46,654 nt of DNA from Clostridium puniceum (GTDB lineage Bacteria > Bacillota > Clostridia > Clostridiales > Clostridiaceae), in the NCBI RefSeq assembly GCF_002006345.1, contig NZ_LZZM01000185.1, positions 1-46,654 of the forward strand. Reading direction: 5' to 3'. The position numbers and the translations under genes are program-made. Positions 25,788 through 33,867 of the stretch are shown in pieces. The notes under the pieces are model-generated. The model saw nothing but the letters and a program-made list of their open reading frames with translations, searched no databases and was not told where the DNA came from. Numbering within the stretch: position 1 is the stretch's first letter; every line of letters starts with the position of its first letter.

Positions 25788-27143
25788 ATGAAAGAACAAA
25801 TAGTAGCAAGAGAGATTCTTGAAAATATTGGTGGTAAAGACAATATTAAATCAATGGAACATTGTGCAACTAGATTGAGGCTAATATTAAAAGACAAAGA
25901 AAAAATTAATGAAAAAGCAATTGAAGCAATAGACGGAGTAAAAGGACAATTTTTTGCAGCAGCTCAGTATCAAATAATTCTTGGAACTGGTTTCGTAAAT
26001 AAAGTTTATGATGTTATCGTTAAAGAAAATGGAGATTTAAATACCGGAAATAATAAGGAAGAAGCTTATAGTCAAATGACAACGCTTCAAAAGATTTCAA
26101 GAACCTTTGGAGATGTTTTTGTTCCGATAATTCCAGTGCTTGTTGCAACAGGATTATTTATGGGACTAAGAGGACTTATGCAAAATTTGGGAATACAAAT
26201 GAATGAAAATTTCATTCTTTTTACACAAGTATTAACAGATACGGCTTTCGCATTTTTACCAGCATTAGTTGCATGGTCAACAATGAAAAAGTTTGGTGGA
26301 ACACCAGTTATAGGTATAGTAATAGGTTTAATGCTTGTATCGCCAAGTTTACCAAATGCTTATGCAGTAGCATCAGGAACTGCAACACCAATAAATCTCT
26401 CTATACTAGGATTAACAGTTCCAGTTGTAGGATATCAAGGATCTGTATTACCAGCATTAGTACTTGGAATTATTGCAGCTAAAACTCAAAAAGCACTTAA
26501 AAAAGTAGTGCCAGATGTATTAGATTTAATAGTTACGCCATTTATTACATTGTTAATTTCAATGATATTAGGATTATTAATAGTTGGACCAATCATGCAC
26601 AATGCTGAACAAATAATCTTTGGAGCAATCAAAGCATTTATGGGGCTTCCATTTGGAGTTGGAGGTTTGATAATCGGAGGAATTCACCAACTTATAGTTG
26701 TTACTGGAGTCCATCATGCATTAAATGCTTTAGAAGTTGAATTATTAGCAAGCACAGGAAAAGATGCGTTTAATTCAATAATAACTTGTGGCATTGTAGC
26801 ACAAGGTTCAGCAGCGTTAGCAGTAGCATTTAAGACAAAAGACAAAAAGAAGCGTTCATTATATATTTCATCAGCAATTCCAGCATTTTTAGGAATCACT
26901 GAACCAGCAATTTTTGGTGTTAATTTAAGATTTATAAAACCATTTGCATTTGGTTGCGTCGGTGGAGCAGCTGGTGGTATGCTTGCAGCAATACTTAAAT
27001 TAGCAGGCACAGGAATGGGAATAACAGCACTGCCAGGAATGCTATTATATGTAAACAGCTTACCAAGTTATATTTTAATTAATGTAGTAGCAATGGCAGT
27101 AGCATTTTGTTTAACTTATTTCTTCTTTAAAGCTGAAGAATAA
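25788..27143 (+). CDS. scrA: Sucrose-specific PTS permease, IIBC
   Basis: 451 aa. The IIB domain at the N-terminus carries the phospho-cysteine C26 in EHCATRLR; the IIC membrane domain occupies about 105-450 (FGDVFVPIIPVLVATGLFMG, then HQLIVVTGVHHALNALEVEL). It imports sucrose and phosphorylates it to sucrose-6-phosphate. No IIA domain is attached, as usual for ScrA of this type, so a IIA-Glc protein must supply phosphate; one is encoded at 16662. AGGAGG ribosome site. First gene of the scrA-R-B-K locus. Confidence 0.92.
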   Translation: MKEQIVAREILENIGGKDNIKSMEHCATRLRLILKDKEKINEKAIEAIDGVKGQFFAAAQYQIILGTGFVNKVYDVIVKENGDLNTGNNKEEAYSQMTTLQKISRTFGDVFVPIIPVLVATGLFMGLRGLMQNLGIQMNENFILFTQVLTDTAFAFLPALVAWSTMKKFGGTPVIGIVIGLMLVSPSLPNAYAVASGTATPINLSILGLTVPVVGYQGSVLPALVLGIIAAKTQKALKKVVPDVLDLIVTPFITLLISMILGLLIVGPIMHNAEQIIFGAIKAFMGLPFGVGGLIIGGIHQLIVVTGVHHALNALEVELLASTGKDAFNSIITCGIVAQGSAALAVAFKTKDKKKRSLYISSAIPAFLGITEPAIFGVNLRFIKPFAFGCVGGAAGGMLAAILKLAGTGMGITALPGMLLYVNSLPSYILINVVAMAVAFCLTYFFFKAEE

Positions 27144-27184
27144 AACTTTAAGTACAATGTGAAAATTATTATAAGATATAGAAT

Positions 27185-27226
27185 AGATAGATTTAGCAGA
27201 AATATATATTATGGCTAAGTCTATCT
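27185..27226 (+). terminator. Hairpin between scrA and scrR
   Basis: 13 bp stem AGATAGATTTAGC/GCTAAGTCTATCT with one G-U pair and no T-run. It may be a weak terminator or an RNA-stability element that lowers expression of the genes behind scrA. Confidence 0.5.
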
Positions 27227-27405
27227 AGCTATATTAAAGTAGTTATAAACTAAAATTCAATTAAAAACATGTAATTAAATATAGTTGTAAATCATATGGA
27301 ACGAGTTGTAATTAAGATAAAAGATACCAATGAATAAGTTATTTTTAATAATGTGCAATAATGATATATAATAATATTAATTAAAGCTTATTTATGGAGG
27401 AAAAT

Positions 27406-28398
27406 ATGGATAGAAAAGTTACAATTCAGGATATTGCTAATATGGTTAATGTATCCAAGAGCAGTGTTTCTAGATATTTAAATGATGGATATGTCAGTGA
27501 AGAAAATGCAAAAAAAATAAAGGAAGCGATTGAGAAGACAGGATTCCAAACTAACTTTTTTGCAAAAAGGCTTAAAACTAAAAAGACTGGATTGATTGGA
27601 ATTGTAATTCCAAGAATTGATTCTGTTACAGTAGGTAAATTTTTGACTGGAATTAATAAAAAGTTAAAAGAAAATAATTATCAAGGGATTATTTTAATCA
27701 GTGAATTAGATATTGAAAAAGAATTATCAAACATTAATAGTCTCCACCAACAAGGTGTTGATGGAATAGTTATTAATTCTATGGCCATTACTAAAAAACA
27801 TATTGAATTAACAAGTAAACTTACTATTCCAACAATTTTTACAGGGCAAAAAAATGAATTTACTAATTATATAAAAATAGATGATTATGAAGCAGGGCAA
27901 ATAATGGGCAACTATTTTAAATCTATGGGTCATACTAAGATTGCTTTTTTAGGTGTAAATGAATGGGATAAAGCAGTAGGTGTTGATAGGAAAAATGGAT
28001 TTATTGATGCTGTGAAAGAGAACAATCCAAAATGTGATGTTAAATTTATAGAAACAGATTTCTCTTTCATGAATGCATATAATAAGGCAAGTGAAGTATT
28101 GGAATATAAGCCAACAGCTATAGTTTGTGCTACAGATAATATTTGCCTCGGAGTACTTAGATATCTGCATGAAAATAAAATTAAGGTACCAGAAGAAATT
28201 TCAGTAGCTGGCTTTGGTGGGTATGATATAGGTACTGTTTCATATCCAACACTTACAACTGTAGCTTTTGATTATGAATTAATTGGAACAAAGACAGCAG
28301 AAGGAATTCTGGATTTAATTGAAGGAAAAGAGTTACAAGAAAATAAGGAAGCACCTTTAAAGCTTGTAGAAAGAGAAAGTGTTCGATCTATTAAATAA
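27406..28398 (+). CDS. scrR: LacI-family sucrose operon repressor
   Basis: 330 aa from the ATG at 27406, chosen because GGAGG at 27396-27400 lies just upstream; the ATG at 27394 overlaps that site. N-terminal LacI HTH (TIQDIANMVNVSKSSVSRYL, residues 6-25) and a periplasmic-binding-like sensor domain (KTGLIGIVIPRIDS..., ICLGVLRYLHENKIKVPEEI). It probably represses scrA and itself and is released by a sugar or sugar phosphate. Its place inside the locus matches known clostridial scrARBK operons. Confidence 0.9.
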   Translation: MDRKVTIQDIANMVNVSKSSVSRYLNDGYVSEENAKKIKEAIEKTGFQTNFFAKRLKTKKTGLIGIVIPRIDSVTVGKFLTGINKKLKENNYQGIILISELDIEKELSNINSLHQQGVDGIVINSMAITKKHIELTSKLTIPTIFTGQKNEFTNYIKIDDYEAGQIMGNYFKSMGHTKIAFLGVNEWDKAVGVDRKNGFIDAVKENNPKCDVKFIETDFSFMNAYNKASEVLEYKPTAIVCATDNICLGVLRYLHENKIKVPEEISVAGFGGYDIGTVSYPTLTTVAFDYELIGTKTAEGILDLIEGKELQENKEAPLKLVERESVRSIK

Positions 28399-28515
28399 AA
28401 ATAGGTTTTTAAATTGTTTTCTCTATTCAATTAAATCATGTTTTCTAAAAAAGAATAATGAAAATAAATTGATATTTAAATGTAGAAAATTAATTAATAG
28501 GAGAAGAGGAAACTG

Positions 28516-29973
28516 ATGCTAAATGAAAAATCCTACAAAAAAATAGAACAAGATTTAAATTTATATTATAGTAATAATAACAAAGATATATGGAGAAATA
28601 ATTTTCATATTGAAATGCCATTTGGTTTAGTTAATGATCCAAATGGTTTAAGTTATTTCAACGATAAATTTCATATATTTTATCAATGGAATCCATTTGG
28701 ATGTGAGCATAAAACAAAGCACTGGGGTCTAGTCACAACAACTGATTTTGTGAATTTTACTAAGCCTCAAATAATTTTAAAGCCAGAAGATTGGTTTGAT
28801 AAAAACGGCTGTTATTCTGGATGTGGATTAGTTAAAGATGACGAATTAAAATTGTATTATACAGGAAATGTGAGAAGTGCGAGTGGTGAAAGAGAATCTT
28901 ATCAATGTGTTGCTGCGTATAATAAAAATGGAATTGTTGAAAAGCAGGGGGTAATTATTGAAAAGCAGCCAGAGGGGTATACAGCTCATTTTAGAGATCC
29001 ATATATTTTTATAGAAAATAAAATTTACTATATGGTATTAGGTGTTCAAAGCAATGATTTAAAGGGAAAAGTTTTGATTTATAAGTCTGAGGATGCTATG
29101 AAATGGGAACTTCTAGGAGAGTTAAAAACAGACATGAAGAATTTTGGTTACATGTGGGAATGTCCTAATTTGGTAAAGATAAATGATGAAAAATATGGAT
29201 TTATTTTCTCACCACAAGGATTAGAAAGTATGGAATTTAAGTATCAAAATATATTTCAATCAGGTTATGTAATTGGCAGCCTAGATTTAAAAGAACTCAA
29301 ACTTGACAATCATAGTGAATTTAAAGAATTAGATATGGGATTCGATTTTTATGCACCACAAGTATTTAACCATGATAATCAAAATTTAATGTTTGGATGG
29401 ATCGGTCTTCCAGATAAGGATTTTGAATATCCAACATTTGAACATGGCTGGATGTATTCTCTAACTATTCCTAGAGTTTTAGAATATAAAAATAATGTAT
29501 TGTATCAAAAACCATTTGAAAAATTAAAAAATCTAAGACAATCCCAAATTCTAAATATTAATGATTTAAGTTGTAGCGATTATAAATTAAATTTAAAATC
29601 AAGATGTGCAGAGATAATATTAAATTTAGGAATTTCTGAAACTAATATTGTACAAGTAAAGTTTAAATTTAAAGATGAATACATATTAATAACTTATGAT
29701 AAAAAGAGCCAAATATGTATTATAGATAGAAGTAACATGTGCTTAGGCGGAAAAGGAATAAGAAAGTTTAAGCTAGAGACTGGGGAAGAGTTAAAGTTAC
29801 ATATGTTTATTGACAATTCAGTTATGGAAATATATTATCAAGATGGATTAGAAGTAACAACTTTAATGTACTTTCCAAAGGATGATAAATTAGAAATTGA
29901 AATTAAAAGTGATGATAAAATTCAAATTAATGAGTTATGTGCATGGAATTTAAGGAGTGTAAAATATGAGTAA
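28516..29973 (+). CDS. scrB: Sucrose-6-phosphate hydrolase (GH32)
   Basis: 485 aa. GH32 signature motifs are complete: NDPNG at 40-44 with nucleophile D41, FRDP with D161, WECP with acid/base E215. Cytoplasmic, with no signal peptide. It splits sucrose-6-phosphate into glucose-6-phosphate and fructose. The C-terminal beta-sandwich (from about 350) is present. Its stop overlaps the start of scrK by 8 bp, so the two are co-translated. Confidence 0.92.
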   Translation: MLNEKSYKKIEQDLNLYYSNNNKDIWRNNFHIEMPFGLVNDPNGLSYFNDKFHIFYQWNPFGCEHKTKHWGLVTTTDFVNFTKPQIILKPEDWFDKNGCYSGCGLVKDDELKLYYTGNVRSASGERESYQCVAAYNKNGIVEKQGVIIEKQPEGYTAHFRDPYIFIENKIYYMVLGVQSNDLKGKVLIYKSEDAMKWELLGELKTDMKNFGYMWECPNLVKINDEKYGFIFSPQGLESMEFKYQNIFQSGYVIGSLDLKELKLDNHSEFKELDMGFDFYAPQVFNHDNQNLMFGWIGLPDKDFEYPTFEHGWMYSLTIPRVLEYKNNVLYQKPFEKLKNLRQSQILNINDLSCSDYKLNLKSRCAEIILNLGISETNIVQVKFKFKDEYILITYDKKSQICIIDRSNMCLGGKGIRKFKLETGEELKLHMFIDNSVMEIYYQDGLEVTTLMYFPKDDKLEIEIKSDDKIQINELCAWNLRSVKYE

Positions 29974-30916
29974 TAATATTTTTTGTATTGGAGAACTTTT
30001 AATCGACATGGTTTGTGTTGATAATAAAGGTTTGAAAAATGGTGAAAAATTTGAAAAGAAAGCAGGGGGAGCACCTGCAAATGTGGCAGCAAGTATATCA
30101 AAATTAGAAGGTAATGCGTACTTTTTAGGCCAAGTGGGGGTTGATTTCTTTGGTAAATATCTAATAGAGTTATTAGAGGATTTAAATATAAATACTGAAA
30201 TGGCAGTATCTAAGGGAAGTACAACAATAGCACTAGTTGGAATTGATGAAAATGGAGAACGTAATTTTGATTTCTTAAGAGGTAGTGATGGAGAATATTC
30301 TTTTGAGAATATTGAATTATCTACGATAGATAAAGGAGATATAATTCACTTTGGTTCAGCAACAGGATTTTTAGAAGGGGAGTTAAAGAAGACATATTTT
30401 AAATTATTAGAGCATGCAAAAGCTAATAATATATATGTATCCTTTGATCCTAATTACCGTGATGCCTTAATCACAGATGACAAGTTAAAAGGATTTGTAG
30501 AAGATAGTATATCTTTCTTAAAGGCAAGTGATTTTACAAAGCTTAGTGATGAAGAATTATTACTATTAACAAATGAAAAAGACATTACTGCAGGAGTTAG
30601 TAAATTACATGAACTAGGTGTTAAGGTTGTTACTATTACTTTAGGATCTAAAGGTACTTACTTAAGTGTTAATGGAGAAAATGAAATAATTCCATCTATC
30701 AAAATAAAACAAATAGATTCAACAGGGGCTGGAGATGCATTTGTTGGAGCTGTATTAAAACAAGTTGCTGATATTGAGGAAAAGCAAAGTATAAGTTTTG
30801 AAAAGTGGAAAGATATAATTACATTTGCAAATAAAGTAGGTGCAATTACATGCACAAATTATGGTGCAATATCATCAATGCCCACATTAAGTGATTTAGA
30901 TTCTCTAAAGGTATAA
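29966..30916 (+). CDS. scrK: Fructokinase (PfkB family)
   Basis: 316 aa. Ribokinase-fold sugar kinase with signature 1 (GGAPANVAASISKL, about 34-47) and signature 2 DSTGAGDAFVGAV (251-263), where D257 is the catalytic base. It phosphorylates the fructose released by ScrB. AAGGAG ribosome site inside scrB; overlap of 8 bp. Last gene of the sucrose locus, followed by a terminator. Confidence 0.9.
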   Translation: MSNNIFCIGELLIDMVCVDNKGLKNGEKFEKKAGGAPANVAASISKLEGNAYFLGQVGVDFFGKYLIELLEDLNINTEMAVSKGSTTIALVGIDENGERNFDFLRGSDGEYSFENIELSTIDKGDIIHFGSATGFLEGELKKTYFKLLEHAKANNIYVSFDPNYRDALITDDKLKGFVEDSISFLKASDFTKLSDEELLLLTNEKDITAGVSKLHELGVKVVTITLGSKGTYLSVNGENEIIPSIKIKQIDSTGAGDAFVGAVLKQVADIEEKQSISFEKWKDIITFANKVGAITCTNYGAISSMPTLSDLDSLKV

Positions 30917-30971
30917 AATAAAGAACTTGTTTAGAGTGACTAGATAGAGCAATATAAAACTAAAATAGAAG

Positions 30972-31010
30972 AGGTATATTTCCTAGGAAATTAGGAATAT
31001 ACCTTATTTT
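30972..31010 (+). terminator. Terminator of the sucrose operon
   Basis: AGGTATAT-T-TCCTA paired with TAGGA-ATATACCT (30972-31004, one bulged T), then TATTTTATT. Confidence 0.7.
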
Positions 31011-31164
31011 ATTCAGATTTTTTTTATTTTGCTTGGAATTATAATTAATAATAAAATAATTAAGACCATGTAGTTTTATTATTAAAGTGTATGTTAAAAT
31101 GTTTTAAAAAGTAACAGATGAAATATGAGTAATTAATAAATTTGTTTATAGGAGTATAAATAAT

Positions 31165-31617
31165 ATGAGTGATTTTATGGAATTAGCAAAGGAAGAAGCT
31201 ACATTAGCAATGAATAAAGGCGAGATTCCTGTGGGGGCAGTAATTGTAAAGGATGGTATTATAATAGGAAGGGCACACAATTTAAAAGAAACCTTAAATG
31301 ATAGTACAGCTCATGCTGAAATTCTTGCAATTAAAGAAGCTTCAAAGAACATTGGAAATTGGAGATTAAATGGAACTGAAATGTACGTGACATTAGAACC
31401 ATGCCCAATGTGTGCTAGTGCTATTTTTCAAAGCAGAATATCTAAAATCTATATAGGAACCTTTAACAAGGATATGGGTGGTTGTGGTTCTGTAATAAAT
31501 CTTTTAGATAATAGAGGATTGAATTCATTTGTAGATGTTAAGTGGCTCTATGATGAGGAGTGTTCAAGGTTATTAACAAAGTTTTTTGATGAGAGAAGAA
31601 AAAAGAATTATAACTAA
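31165..31617 (+). CDS. tadA: tRNA-specific adenosine deaminase
   Basis: 150 aa. Zinc deaminase motifs HAE (H50, catalytic E52) and PCPMC (C80, C83). It converts A34 to inosine in tRNA-Arg(ACG) and is usually essential. AGGAG ribosome site. The SRP RNA and dnaX that often follow tadA in clostridia are not seen here; a minus-strand signalling locus follows instead. Confidence 0.93.
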   Translation: MSDFMELAKEEATLAMNKGEIPVGAVIVKDGIIIGRAHNLKETLNDSTAHAEILAIKEASKNIGNWRLNGTEMYVTLEPCPMCASAIFQSRISKIYIGTFNKDMGGCGSVINLLDNRGLNSFVDVKWLYDEECSRLLTKFFDERRKKNYN

Positions 31618-31715
31618 ATTGTATTAATTACATATTTAAAAGCTAAAAAGAAAGATTTAGGAATGGAAAACTAAGAAATGATTTTCAAAATTAAGTTTAC
31701 AATAAAAACAACGAT

Positions 31716-31764
31716 TAAAATGGAAAAGGCCTATAGCTAAAAATATAAGCCTTTTACTATTTTA
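31716..31764. terminator. Bidirectional terminator between tadA and peptide gene 3
   Basis: TAAAAT and AAAAGGC on the left pair with GCCTTTT and ATTTTA on the right; A-rich before and T-rich after, so it can stop transcription from both sides. Confidence 0.65.
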
Positions 31765-31766
31765 AT

Positions 31767-31919
31767 TTACCATGGAGGATTTTCCATTAGATGAAGTGCA
31801 CCGTTAGATTTTGTCGGTGTTGGAGCGGAAGCATGTTTTGGTGAAACTGCTACTATCACTAATGTTAGCATTAATGAACTTAAACAAAAACTTAGTGTTT
31901 TATTTAGCTTTTTTTTCAT
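31767..31919 (-). CDS. Secreted signalling pro-peptide, 50 aa (system 3)
   Basis: MKKKLNKTLS, then a hydrophobic core (FCLSSLMLTLVIVAV) and a likely cleavage near PKHASA; a short polar spacer; the C-terminus is HLMENPPW. AAGGGGTGAT ribosome site on the minus strand. It starts 20 bp after the stop of an XRE/TPR regulator and is probably on its message, unlike systems 1 and 2 where the peptide gene has its own promoter. The end NPPW resembles NPGGW of system 1. The exact mature peptide is unknown. Confidence 0.72.
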   Translation of the reverse strand: MKKKLNKTLSFCLSSLMLTLVIVAVSPKHASAPTPTKSNGALHLMENPPW

Positions 31920-31939
31920 AATATTATCACCCCTTTATG

Positions 31940-33247
31940 TTATATATTCTTATAATACAATAAATTGGGGGTTTTGTTAATAAGGTCTTTAGATAGAGAT
32001 AAATAGTAGTTAGCATCAACAATATTATTTTTATTTAAGTATATAGACGCTAGCTCGTTATAAATTAAAATTAAATCACCACTGTTAGTATCCTTTAATA
32101 AATCAGCAATTTTTAAGTATGATTTTTCTAAGTTATGAGTATCGTTTACTGTATCATATATACGTGCCATTAGATAGTTCCCTTTTACTAAATAATCAAG
32201 ATCATTGTAAGCTTCAGCGTATTTTAATCCTAACTTTAAAGTTTCAATGGAATTAAAATATAACTCTTGCTGCAATAAAACAATTGATTTTTCTATGAGT
32301 GTATGTGATAAATTAGCTTTATCATGTTGAGTTCTAAATTTTATAGCCATTTCAAAATATTCTATACTTGTTTTAAAATCATTTTTATAGGAGTAGGCTA
32401 AGCCTAAATTATTATATATAATTCCTAATGAAGAAATTTGAGAATCTCTAATCTCTTCAATTAGAGATTTGTATATATAGATAGCATCATCAAATTTTTT
32501 TTCAATTTCATAACAACGAGCCTTCAAAATATTTGCATTAATATAGTAATTAAAAGTTTCATTCTTATTACATGTAGACAAATAGTTATTTATCTGAATC
32601 ATAGCTAAATCTATATTATTTAATAGCATAGAGCATTTAGCTATGTGATACAAAGATATATCCTTAATTTCAGTATTATTGTAAAGCAATGAATAATGAC
32701 GTGAGAGATTAAAATAAGATAATGCCTCTTTGTATTGTAATAAGTGCGCTTTGGAAAGAGCACTTTTCCAATAAAGATAAGGTATATCTTCATTTTGATT
32801 TATATCTTTATAAATATCTATAGCATTAATATAATTAATAAAAGATTCTACGAAATTCTTTTTATCAAAACAAGAATCTCCCTTAGCTTTATATGCTACA
32901 GATTTAACTTCTAGTAAATTATATTCAATTGATATTTGCATAACCTCGTCGAAAATCTCATCGATATTATTGTTTTCAAGTTTTTCTAAACAATATATAT
33001 TGGCATCGTCAAATTGTGATCTTAATAAATAGTCTATATCTACATCTAAATTAATTCCTAATTTGTTAGCTTTTTTATTAAATTTTTTAATTATAGAATT
33101 AGCAGCATCATAGGTTAAGTTTCTTTTTCCAAGTTCTATCATACTTATGAGAGGTCTTGTTATGTTTTCCGACACTAAATCTTGTTGGTTCATGTATAGC
33201 TTTGACCTTAAAGCTTTAATTTTTTTTCCTTGAGTTAAAAAAATCAT
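31940..33247 (-). CDS. XRE-family regulator with TPR repeats, RRNPP type (system 3)
   Basis: 435 aa. HTH at about residues 6-55 (IKALRSKLYMNQQDLVSENI), then TPR repeats, including canonical ones such as IIYNNLGLAYSYKNDFKTSI. It is the same size as the regulators of systems 1 and 2 but clearly more distant from them than they are from each other. AGGTGATATAAT ribosome site. It lies next to a secreted pro-peptide and is therefore a predicted intracellular peptide receptor. No Spo0E-like gene is attached to this system. Confidence 0.8.
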   Translation of the reverse strand: MIFLTQGKKIKALRSKLYMNQQDLVSENITRPLISMIELGKRNLTYDAANSIIKKFNKKANKLGINLDVDIDYLLRSQFDDANIYCLEKLENNNIDEIFDEVMQISIEYNLLEVKSVAYKAKGDSCFDKKNFVESFINYINAIDIYKDINQNEDIPYLYWKSALSKAHLLQYKEALSYFNLSRHYSLLYNNTEIKDISLYHIAKCSMLLNNIDLAMIQINNYLSTCNKNETFNYYINANILKARCYEIEKKFDDAIYIYKSLIEEIRDSQISSLGIIYNNLGLAYSYKNDFKTSIEYFEMAIKFRTQHDKANLSHTLIEKSIVLLQQELYFNSIETLKLGLKYAEAYNDLDYLVKGNYLMARIYDTVNDTHNLEKSYLKIADLLKDTNSGDLILIYNELASIYLNKNNIVDANYYLSLSKDLINKTPNLLYYKNI

Positions 33248-33455
33248 ATTATATCACCTAAAAACATTATCTTTTGCTAACATTATATAATATTTATTAT
33301 ATAATTAGCAAAAATTATTTACAGAACTATTGGAATTATTCTTGTACAAAGCCTTTCTAAAATTAAAGCGAAAATAATACAGTTTAATAAAGTAGGGTTC
33401 TACTGTTGACGATTATATATTAGCGTAGTAGAATTAGTATACAAAATTAAATAAA

Positions 33456-33630
33456 ATTTTTGTTAGGTGAGGCTCCTATATAGATACATGCTGCTGCCCG
33501 GAAACGTCGAGAGACGCCAATGGGTCAACAGGTATTACCGGATTAAGGTTCTACTTAATGTAGCCGAAAACTTTGTGGTTTTCTATGCTATATAGTGCTA
33601 AAACTCAACGAGTGAAGAAGATTCTACAAG
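33456..33630 (+). ncRNA. M-box (ykoK) magnesium riboswitch
   Basis: Shows the M-box core: GTTAGGTGAGGCTCCTATAT, TGCTGCCCGGAAACGTCGAG, ACGCCAATGGGTCAACAGG and, further on, AGTGCTAAAACTCAACGAG. M-box RNAs fold when magnesium is plentiful and then favour a downstream terminator. The terminator lies at 33699-33727. It stands in front of a magnesium transport operon, as expected. Exact ends are approximate. Confidence 0.92.
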
Positions 33631-33698
33631 TATGCTATGGATATATTTATATATATTTCTACGTGTATTTTGTAATATAATGTTATGTGTTTTAGTAA

Positions 33699-33727
33699 CC
33701 CTTCACCGTGAGTGAAGGGCTTTTTAT
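33699..33727 (+). terminator. M-box expression-platform terminator
   Basis: Perfect 8 bp stem CCCTTCAC/GTGAAGGG with loop CGTGA and a T-run. GAGTGAAG occurs both at the 3' end of the aptamer (about 33610-33618) and in the right arm (33711-33718), so CTTCAC can pair with either one: an antiterminator/terminator switch. Confidence 0.8.
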
Positions 33728-33748
33728 TATTTAAAGGAGGTGTATCCA

Positions 33749-33841
33749 ATGGATGGTGACAGTACGGATAAGTGTGATAGGGATTTTTATTTAAGCTTAA
33801 GTAATACTATTTTTATGGGCATTAATTGGATGCACTTTTGA
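33749..33841 (+). CDS. 30-codon leader ORF in the magnesium operon
   Basis: ATG at 33749 behind a very strong AAAGGAGGTG site. The product begins MDGDSTDKCDRDFYLSLSN and ends in a hydrophobic, aromatic tail (IFMGINWMHF). It lies between the M-box terminator and the next gene, 26 bp before its start. Acidic N-terminus and Met/Trp-rich end recall small proteins linked to cation transport, but no family is recognised. It may be a leader peptide or a tiny transporter subunit. Confidence 0.5.
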   Translation: MDGDSTDKCDRDFYLSLSNTIFMGINWMHF

Positions 33842-33867
33842 TGCCCTGAATTGAAAGGGTGAGGTAA

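Noticed and set aside
31618..31715. Expected SRP RNA after tadA
   Set aside because: None of the conserved SRP RNA core sequence is present; the stretch shows nothing recognisable.
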